Positions 1 to 5,046 of a DNA stretch of 7,003 nucleotides are shown piece after piece. Where the stretch lies: positions 1 through 7,003 of the forward strand of contig SLFZ01000006.1 in assembly GCA_007123975.1 (NCBI GenBank), read 5' to 3'. The notes under the pieces were generated by a model. That model was not told where the DNA came from. It made no database searches and saw only the letters and a program-made list of their open reading frames with translations. This stretch comes from Candidatus Izemoplasma sp. (GTDB lineage Bacteria; Bacillota_I; Bacilli_A; Izemoplasmatales; Izemoplasmataceae). Position 1 is the stretch's first letter, and each line of letters begins with the position of its first letter. The position numbers and the translations under genes were made by a program.

Positions 1-1440
1 GTGCTGCGGCTGCTTGGCATTGACGGCACCGACGCGTTCGATGTGCCACTCGTCAACGTCCTCGTCGACCACGTGAAAAACGACTGTGATATTCGCCACG
101 GCGTCGCCCACTACATGGCTATAGCGATTGAGAAGACGGGAAAAACACCCCAGGCGATTGCCGAGGCGGTCGCCGAAGGAAAATTATCGCTCTGTGCTCT
201 CGCCGGGGAAGGCATTCCGAATCACAATGTCTTAAATCCCTACATTGATCAGACGCTCACCCGCATCCGCGCGCAGCGAAAAACGCGCGAGGAAGCGCTC
301 GAAAAAAATCCGGCGCCTAGTCCGGAAAAATACGTCATCGTCGCCACCGGAAACATCCACGAAGACATCGAACAAGCCTTGTCCGCCGCGGCTCGCGGCG
401 CTGATATTGTTGCCGTGATCCGCACGACCGGCCAATCGCTCCTCGATTATGTGCCCTATGGCGCAACGACCGAAGGCTTTGGCGGGACGTATGCGACCCA
501 GGAAAACTTTCGGCTTATGCGCGAAGCGCTTGATGGCTACCATCAACGCCACGGCCGCTACGTCAAACTCGTCAACTACGCAAGCGGCCTATGCATGCCG
601 GAGATTGCGGCGCTCGGTGCGCTTGAGCGCTTAGACATGATGCTTAACGATTCCCTTTATGGCATCATCTTCCGCGACATCAACATGAAACGCACGCTCA
701 TCGATCAGGCGTTTTCACGGGTGATTTCAGCCTACGCCGGCATCACCATCAACACCGGCGAAGACAACTACCTCACCACCTCAGACGCCTTCGAACACGC
801 CCACACGGTGATCGCCAGTCAGTTCATCAACGAGCGTTTCGCCGAACATGCGAAGATGCCCGCGTCGTTGATGGGACTAGGCCATGCTTACGAAATCGAC
901 CCCGCAATCGAAAACAGCTTTCTTTACGAAATCGCTCAGGCGCAACTCTCGCGCCAGCTGTTTCCTGAGGCTCCTTTGAAGTACATGCCGCCGACCAAGC
1001 ACATGACCGGCGACATTTTCAAAGGCACCGTGCAAAACGCCCTTTTTAACATCGCGTGCGTTACCACCAACCAACAGATTCATTTACTCGGCATGCCGAC
1101 CGAAGCGATTCACACCCCGTTCATGAGCGATCGCGCGCTTGCGCTTGCCAACGCCGAGATGATTTACAAAGCCTTCAAGGATTTCTCAGACAGCGTCGAC
1201 ATCAAACCCGGAAGCGTCATCGAACAGCGTGCGCATCGCGTGCTTGAGGATGCCAAGCGACTGCTTGATGACATCCGCGATGAAGGGTTGTTCACCACGT
1301 TGAAAAAAGGCACTTTCGCCGGCGTCTCACGTGGTGAAGACGATGGGAAAGGCCTGGATGGAGTCTTTAAAAAACATCCAGATTACGTCAATCCAGTCAT
1401 CGAGCGGATGCTGAACGCGTTGAAGGAGGGGTCTGTATGA
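1..1440 (+). CDS. kamD: Lysine 5,6-aminomutase alpha subunit, 5'-truncated
   Basis: This is the large catalytic subunit of an adenosylcobalamin- and PLP-dependent aminomutase. It acts in the cytoplasm on D-lysine or L-beta-lysine, moving the terminal amino group to the neighbouring carbon during lysine fermentation. The 479 visible codons form the TIM-barrel subunit. The strongest stretches are VIRTTGQSLLDY (139-150), YGATTEGFGGTYATQENFR (153-171), NTGEDNYLTT (251-260) and PLKYMPPTK (325-333). Set against the Clostridium sticklandii enzyme as I remember it, with a constant 43-residue offset, active-site positions R184, S189, S238, Y263, D298 and K370 match R141, S146, S195, Y220, D255 and K327, so the enzyme should be active. 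The GTG at base 1 is probably an internal valine codon: the family has about 515 residues and the protein begins inside a conserved block, so about 40 residues lie upstream of the window. The stop overlaps the start of kamE. The ornithine 4,5-aminomutase large subunit is a relative but is a longer fused protein, so lysine is preferred as the substrate. Confidence 0.95.
   Translation: MLRLLGIDGTDAFDVPLVNVLVDHVKNDCDIRHGVAHYMAIAIEKTGKTPQAIAEAVAEGKLSLCALAGEGIPNHNVLNPYIDQTLTRIRAQRKTREEALEKNPAPSPEKYVIVATGNIHEDIEQALSAAARGADIVAVIRTTGQSLLDYVPYGATTEGFGGTYATQENFRLMREALDGYHQRHGRYVKLVNYASGLCMPEIAALGALERLDMMLNDSLYGIIFRDINMKRTLIDQAFSRVISAYAGITINTGEDNYLTTSDAFEHAHTVIASQFINERFAEHAKMPASLMGLGHAYEIDPAIENSFLYEIAQAQLSRQLFPEAPLKYMPPTKHMTGDIFKGTVQNALFNIACVTTNQQIHLLGMPTEAIHTPFMSDRALALANAEMIYKAFKDFSDSVDIKPGSVIEQRAHRVLEDAKRLLDDIRDEGLFTTLKKGTFAGVSRGEDDGKGLDGVFKKHPDYVNPVIERMLNALKEGSV
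1423..1431 (+). promoter_or_regulatory. Ribosome binding site of kamE inside kamD
   Basis: The run AAGGAGGGG lies in the last codons of kamD, and its AGGAGG core ends 7 bases before the kamE ATG at 1437. It fixes that ATG as the start, rather than the in-frame ATGs at codons 4 and 5. It also allows independent initiation on top of coupling through the ATGA overlap, which suits equal production of the two subunits. Confidence 0.85.
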
Positions 1441-2183
1441 AACCGATGATGCGCCCCTACGGCGACACCTTAAACGACGGAAAAGTGCAGCTTTCCTTCA
1501 CCCTGCCGATGGCCGCCGGCCCACACGGTGAGGCCGTGGCCAAAGCAATGTGTGAAAAGATGGGCCTTGCGGATGTGGCTGTCGTCCACTGCGAAGCCCT
1601 GAGTGAATCGTTCAGTTTTTACATCCTTTACGGCACCGTGACACACGCCGTCGACCCCGAGGCAGTCGAAGTCACCGACATCGATACCGAGTCGATGAGC
1701 AAAGAAGCGATTGAAACTTACATTGAAAAACACTTTGATAAACCGATCACCTTTATCGGCGCATCGACCGGCACCGACGCCCACACCGTCGGCATCGACG
1801 CCATCATGAACATGAAAGGCTTCGCTGGTCACTACGGCCTGGAGCGCTATCGGCACGTCAAAGCGATCAACCTCGGCAGCCAAGTTGACAACGAAACCTT
1901 GCTTGAAAAAGCGATCGAACACAAGGCGGATGTTATCTTAATCAGTCAGACCGTCACGCAAAAAGATGTCCATATCCACAACCTGACGGCATTCATCGAA
2001 CTGCTTGAAGCGGAAAACCGCCGCGACGATTTCCTCGTCATCATCGGGGGCGCCCGCATTTCGCATGCGCTGGCGAAGGAACTGGGATACGACGCCGGTT
2101 TCGGCCCCAAAAAATACGCCAACGACGTCGCGTCGTTCGCCGCCCAAGCGCTTTTCAAAAAACGCACACAAAAAAACCGCTGA
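1437..2183 (+). CDS. kamE: Lysine 5,6-aminomutase beta subunit (B12/PLP-binding)
   Basis: This is the small subunit of the aminomutase. It carries the cobalamin in a Rossmann-like domain and donates the lysine that holds PLP. The 248-residue product has the base-off/His-on B12 motif DxHxxG at D114-A-H116-T-V-G119, so H116 is the expected lower cobalt ligand. Later cobalamin-fold motifs are a serine in ILISQT (S170) and the glycine pair in VIIGGARI (G204-G205). K127, in NMKGFAGHYGLERY, sits 11 residues after H116. That is the spacing of H133 and K144 in the C. sticklandii subunit as I remember it, so K127 should form the internal PLP aldimine. An N-terminal dimerisation region (about 1-100) precedes the B12 domain. 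Length is close to the family's roughly 260, with a slightly short N-terminus. The ATG overlaps the kamD stop (ATGA). The stop codon lies inside the downstream terminator, and the last residues are QKNR. Confidence 0.95.
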   Translation: MKPMMRPYGDTLNDGKVQLSFTLPMAAGPHGEAVAKAMCEKMGLADVAVVHCEALSESFSFYILYGTVTHAVDPEAVEVTDIDTESMSKEAIETYIEKHFDKPITFIGASTGTDAHTVGIDAIMNMKGFAGHYGLERYRHVKAINLGSQVDNETLLEKAIEHKADVILISQTVTQKDVHIHNLTAFIELLEAENRRDDFLVIIGGARISHALAKELGYDAGFGPKKYANDVASFAAQALFKKRTQKNR

Positions 2184-2199
2184 TGTCAGCGGTTTTTTT
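2170..2199. terminator. Bidirectional intrinsic terminator shared by kamE and the HD-GYP gene
   Basis: The two 14-base arms (2170-2183 and 2186-2199) are perfect inverted repeats separated by only TG. The GC-rich core CCGCTG (2177-2182) pairs with CAGCGG (2187-2192), leaving an ATGT loop. Seven A's precede the stem and seven T's follow it, so each strand reads as a hairpin followed by a U-tract. Transcripts arriving from either side should stop here. The stop codons of both convergent genes (2181-2183 on plus, 2188-2186 on minus) form part of the arms. Confidence 0.93.
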
Positions 2200-4195
2200 G
2201 TAGCCAAGGCATGGGTTTGCTTTCTACGTGGTCGATGGCGATGTCGATAAGGTGTTTATCGAAGTGCACATCGCGCAGGCGTTTTAACTCATCGACGATG
2301 GCCTCTCGCGATGAAGGCGCGCGATAAGGTTGGCCGTGTGCCATCGACACGATGACCTCAGCAAGCCCGACGATTTGCCCACCGATGGAAATTTCCGTTC
2401 CCCGTAAACCGTCGGGGTACCCAGATCCATCGAGCCGTTCGTGGTGTTCGCGCACGTACTGCGCAATGGCTTGGAGTTCCTTTGATTGGATGAGGACTTG
2501 ATGGCCAAGGGCAGGGTGCGCTTTCATCTTCTCAAAATCATCCACGGTGTAGGCACCTTTCTTTTTGACGACCGACTCCTCAACGCCGAGTTTGCCAATG
2601 TCATGGACGATGCCGGCCCAGTAGATTTCTTCGGCCACGGCCGCGTCGACATGTGCGGCGACGGCGATGGTTTCGGCAGTTTTAGCGACGGCGAGGTGGT
2701 GATTGCGCATGCCCGCATCAAACGTTTCAAGCGTACGCAGCAGCGCCCGGAGGATCGACGTGCGCAAGTGATCGCCAGCGCTTGAAAGCGACTCAGCCTC
2801 ATAGAAGCTATTGAAAAGGATTTGTAGCGACGTGAAAAACGCAAGGTCGTCGTCGTTATAGCTGAGCGGACTTGCTTGGTCAAGATCAAACGCCATTGTG
2901 CAGATGACGTGTTCGGTCATGCGGACGGACACGAAAATGCTCTCCTTTAAACGCGGAAGAGAACAGACAAGCGAGGGATTAAGCGGATCACCAATCGCCC
3001 TTGCCATCGGATCTTTTTCGTGGTAAGGCTCGTGTAGATCATAGGACCATTTTTCACTCGGAAACTGAAGCGCGTTCAACGTGTCGAGGTCATAGCCTTT
3101 GCAGGCGATGAACTTGATGCGCTTTCCAACCAACGCGAGGCTTCCGTAATCGTTTTTTGGAAAAAGCGCGAGGACGGTGTCAAACATTTCTTCGGCCAGC
3201 CGGTCGATTTTGCGTTCATCGACGTTGCGAAACGCTGCCGAGAAACTAAGCAGCCGCTGCATCGCTGTGATAAGGTTATCAAGTCGTCGACTCTTTTGAA
3301 TGTTTGTTTCCCGAGCGCGTTCAATGACTCGGGAATACTCCTTCAAAATCAACACAATGATTGTCATCAACGAGAAGAAGACGTTGATGTCAAAGACAAC
3401 ATCTTGCGCATCGAACACCACAAACAGGGGCTGCACGAAAAGCAGAAGCGACATCAGAATGAGCGAAAACATGTATGCGGTGCGGTAGGGAAAATGCAAG
3501 CCCACGACGATTGCGAAGATGCTATAGATGTAGCTGTGCTGCGTGTATGAAAAAAACGGCAACACGCCACTGATTAACACCATCGTGACAAGGAAAAACG
3601 ACACATAAAGTGCGATTTCGGCCTTGGTGAACTTTGTCGGCAATGGATGCGGGTCATAATGCAAAGCGAAAAGAAGCGGGACACCGATAATAATCAAACT
3701 GAAGAAATCACCGACAACCCACGGGACGAAGCTTGCGGAAAAATCAAATTCGATGACGCCAAAGACAACGTATACGGCGTGACCAAGCGCGGCTGCGAGC
3801 AAAGCGATGGACGGTGCGAAAAGGAAAAACCGTCCGATATTTTTAAGCCGCATGACCGGTTTGAAGCGCGTAACTTGGGCAAGATGACGACCCAAACAAA
3901 CCGGCGCCAAGCCGGTAAACCCCATGAGCACAGGAAGCAAGGTATACGTCAAAACACCATCCATGCCGGCGATGGCGTAACTGGTTGCGTAGCCAAGCGC
4001 ATACCCAATCCAGACTGCCGGTACGATGCGTTTGCCATAGAAAAAGACGAGCGCCATGGCGACGCCGATGGCAGGCCAAATGGCGCTAGCCTCCCCCGCC
4101 GGGATGGCATAGAGTCGTCCGAGGATGACCGTAAGGTAGATAAAAACAGAGCCTATCACATGTTCAGTTGGTATCGACGACAACACCCGTTTCAT
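2186..4195 (-). CDS. MASE1 / GAF-like / HD-GYP membrane signalling protein, probable c-di-GMP phosphodiesterase
   Basis: This is a predicted membrane sensor whose cytoplasmic HD-GYP domain would hydrolyse cyclic-di-GMP or a related dinucleotide. From the ATG it has 669 residues. Residues about 12-285 form eight to ten hydrophobic segments resembling MASE1, with WPAIGVAMALVFFYGKR near 40-56 and VVGDFFSLIIIGVPLLF near 160-176. A short helical linker leads to a GAF-like domain (about 305-465). The HD-GYP domain (about 478-655) shows HDIGK (H531, D532, K535), KAHPALGH (H560) and HHERLDGSGYP (H584-H585, D589, GSGYP 590-594). The last metal-binding Asp, normally in the ADV(Y/F)DAL motif, is Glu (E613 in GLAEVIVSM), so metal content or activity may be altered. 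No GGDEF or EAL domain is present. An ideal Shine-Dalgarno sequence selects the ATG at 4195 over the adjacent upstream GTG at 4198. It appears to be a single-gene unit with its own promoter, convergent with kamE. The ligand sensed is unknown. Confidence 0.9.
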   Translation of the reverse strand: MKRVLSSIPTEHVIGSVFIYLTVILGRLYAIPAGEASAIWPAIGVAMALVFFYGKRIVPAVWIGYALGYATSYAIAGMDGVLTYTLLPVLMGFTGLAPVCLGRHLAQVTRFKPVMRLKNIGRFFLFAPSIALLAAALGHAVYVVFGVIEFDFSASFVPWVVGDFFSLIIIGVPLLFALHYDPHPLPTKFTKAEIALYVSFFLVTMVLISGVLPFFSYTQHSYIYSIFAIVVGLHFPYRTAYMFSLILMSLLLFVQPLFVVFDAQDVVFDINVFFSLMTIIVLILKEYSRVIERARETNIQKSRRLDNLITAMQRLLSFSAAFRNVDERKIDRLAEEMFDTVLALFPKNDYGSLALVGKRIKFIACKGYDLDTLNALQFPSEKWSYDLHEPYHEKDPMARAIGDPLNPSLVCSLPRLKESIFVSVRMTEHVICTMAFDLDQASPLSYNDDDLAFFTSLQILFNSFYEAESLSSAGDHLRTSILRALLRTLETFDAGMRNHHLAVAKTAETIAVAAHVDAAVAEEIYWAGIVHDIGKLGVEESVVKKKGAYTVDDFEKMKAHPALGHQVLIQSKELQAIAQYVREHHERLDGSGYPDGLRGTEISIGGQIVGLAEVIVSMAHGQPYRAPSSREAIVDELKRLRDVHFDKHLIDIAIDHVESKPMPWLQKNR

Positions 4196-4201
4196 CACGG
4201 C

Positions 4202-4209
4202 ACCTCCTC
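4202..4209 (-). promoter_or_regulatory. Ribosome binding site of the HD-GYP gene
   Basis: Read on the minus strand this is GAGGAGGT. Its AGGAGG core lies 7 bases before the ATG at 4195 but only 4 before the GTG at 4198. The spacing favours ATG as the true start, giving 669 rather than 670 residues. Confidence 0.8.
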
Positions 4210-4224
4210 ATCGCATCTGTTTTT

Positions 4225-4233
4225 ATTATAGCA
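4225..4233 (-). promoter_or_regulatory. Extended -10 promoter of the HD-GYP gene
   Basis: The minus strand reads TGCTATAAT, a consensus -10 hexamer (4230-4225) with a TGn extension, itself preceded by TA as in the Gram-positive TRTGn pattern. No good -35 stands at 16-18 bases: GCTTTG or CTTTGT is the best there, and the better matches TTGGCT and TTGTCT are at the wrong distance. Transcription should begin near 4218, leaving a leader of about 23 bases with no room for a riboswitch. Confidence 0.7.
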
Positions 4234-4284
4234 TACGCCAACAAAGACAAAGCCAAATTCCGGACTTTCATTTCCGCAGATTTG

Positions 4285-4293
4285 TGGTATAAT
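4285..4293 (+). promoter_or_regulatory. Extended -10 promoter of the YgjV-like gene
   Basis: TGGTATAAT gives a perfect -10 hexamer (4288-4293) with a TGn extension preceded by TG. A weak -35, CTTTCA (4265-4270, three of six consensus bases), lies 17 bases upstream. The expected start near 4300 gives a leader of roughly 20 bases containing AGGAGG (4310-4315). It diverges from the HD-GYP promoter, with 57 bases between the two -10 hexamers. Confidence 0.72.
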
Positions 4294-4321
4294 ATCAACT
4301 CGGTGAGAAAGGAGGACTGCC

Positions 4322-4960
4322 ATGTCATTGTTTACTATACCACTCGTTGAATGGGTCGGTTACATCGCCAGTTTTATCATCCTCGTGTCGCTCTTGATGC
4401 GCTCGATTAAACGCTTGCGCCTCATCAATTTAGGCGGGTCGGTATTGTTTACCGCCTACGGCTTCGCCATTGGGTCGTATCCGGTTATGATGATGAACGC
4501 CGGCATCGTCCTTATCAACGTCTACTACCTCGTACAGATGGTAAAAAGTGAGGATTATTTCGATGTTGTACCGGTGGATAAAACCGACGAGTATCTGCGC
4601 GCGTTCTTGGCGTTTTATCAAAAGGAAATCAAACGCGCCATGGGCTTCACCCAACGCGATCTTGACGCCAGCGATTTCCGTTTTTTCGTGCTTAGAAACA
4701 TGGTCCCAGCCGGGCTTTTCATCGTAAACACCTACGATGAAGAGACGTTGGAAATCACGCTGGACTACGCCACGCCCGCGTACCAGGATTTCAAAACGGG
4801 TGCCCACGTATACAGCCGCATCACCGACCTTTTCAAGTCGCAAGGGTACACCCGGTTTGTCGTCTTTAACGCCGACGCCGCCCACGCAAAATACTTGTCT
4901 CGGATGCGCTTTGAAGAAACCACCCTTGACAACCAAAAAGCCTTTATTAAAAACCTTTAG
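4322..4960 (+). CDS. YgjV-like inner-membrane protein with C-terminal acetyltransferase-like domain
   Basis: This 212-residue protein has unknown function. The N-terminal third has three hydrophobic helices (about 9-26, 34-51 and 54-72), with the pattern GYIASFIILVSLLMRSIKRLR, then INLGGSVLFTAYGFAIGSYPV, then an N-x(5)-IN-x-YYL helix. This resembles the YgjV (Imp-YgjV) family of small membrane proteins. A soluble domain follows from about 86 to the end. Its later part resembles a GNAT acetyltransferase: a strand AGLFIVN (130-136), a loop TPAYQDFKTGA (151-161) in the place of the acetyl-CoA-binding Q/RxxGxG/A loop, and N183...YLSRMRF (191-197), which matches the usual N...Y.k.GF ending. K158 replaces the first loop glycine, so enzyme activity is doubtful. 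A good AGGAGG stands 6 bases before the ATG. The gene has its own promoter and terminator, so it seems monocistronic. The membrane family call is fairly sure; the GNAT relation is an inference from motif shape. Confidence 0.82.
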   Translation: MSLFTIPLVEWVGYIASFIILVSLLMRSIKRLRLINLGGSVLFTAYGFAIGSYPVMMMNAGIVLINVYYLVQMVKSEDYFDVVPVDKTDEYLRAFLAFYQKEIKRAMGFTQRDLDASDFRFFVLRNMVPAGLFIVNTYDEETLEITLDYATPAYQDFKTGAHVYSRITDLFKSQGYTRFVVFNADAAHAKYLSRMRFEETTLDNQKAFIKNL

Positions 4961-4988
4961 GACGCCACGAAAATCCGGCGTCCTTTTT
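4959..4988 (+). terminator. Intrinsic terminator of the YgjV-like gene
   Basis: An 8-bp perfect stem pairs AGGACGCC (4959-4966) with GGCGTCCT (4977-4984). The 10-base loop is 4967-4976, and the T-run spans 4984-4988. The stem begins within the TAG stop codon (4958-4960), so again the terminator is packed against the gene end. Confidence 0.9.
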
Positions 4989-5010
4989 ATGCGAATGAAA
5001 ACTCGTTGCG

Positions 5011-5019
5011 TGCTATAAT
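5011..5019 (+). promoter_or_regulatory. Extended -10 promoter of the ABC transporter gene
   Basis: TGCTATAAT is a consensus -10 hexamer (5014-5019) with a TGn extension. It is identical over nine bases to the HD-GYP promoter element. No recognisable -35 is present at 16-18 bases, where the sequence only just clears the upstream terminator. The predicted start near 5026 gives a leader of about 20 bases holding GGAGGT (5035-5040), 6 bases before the ATG. Confidence 0.68.
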
Positions 5020-5046
5020 GAAGCTGACATCAACGGAGGTGGCGCG

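Noticed and set aside
1..3. GTG at base 1 as the true start of kamD
   Set aside because: The residues here align with the middle of a conserved N-terminal block of the alpha subunit, and the family is about 40 residues longer. The GTG is most likely an internal valine codon at the window edge.
1470..1922. 150-codon minus-strand frame inside kamE
   Set aside because: It lies wholly antisense to a clearly recognised gene, with no family resemblance, no promoter and no convincing ribosome binding site. The GC-rich third positions of kamE explain its lack of stops.
4196..4198. GTG as the start of the HD-GYP gene
   Set aside because: The Shine-Dalgarno core is only 4 bases away from GTG but 7 from the following ATG, which is the better start.
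3647..4231. 194-codon plus-strand frame opposite the HD-GYP gene
   Set aside because: It is very hydrophilic and rich in D, R, K and N because it is the antisense of membrane-spanning codons. It has no ribosome binding site and covers the opposing gene's own start and promoter.
4196..4321. Small RNA, riboswitch or short gene in the largest intergenic gap
   Set aside because: Both predicted leaders are only about 20 bases long, the gap has no stable hairpin with a T-run, and its content is accounted for by two promoters and two ribosome binding sites.
4430..4936. 168-codon minus-strand frame opposite the YgjV-like gene
   Set aside because: It is an antisense shadow of a gene with its own promoter, ribosome binding site and terminator. 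The translated sequence shows no domain.
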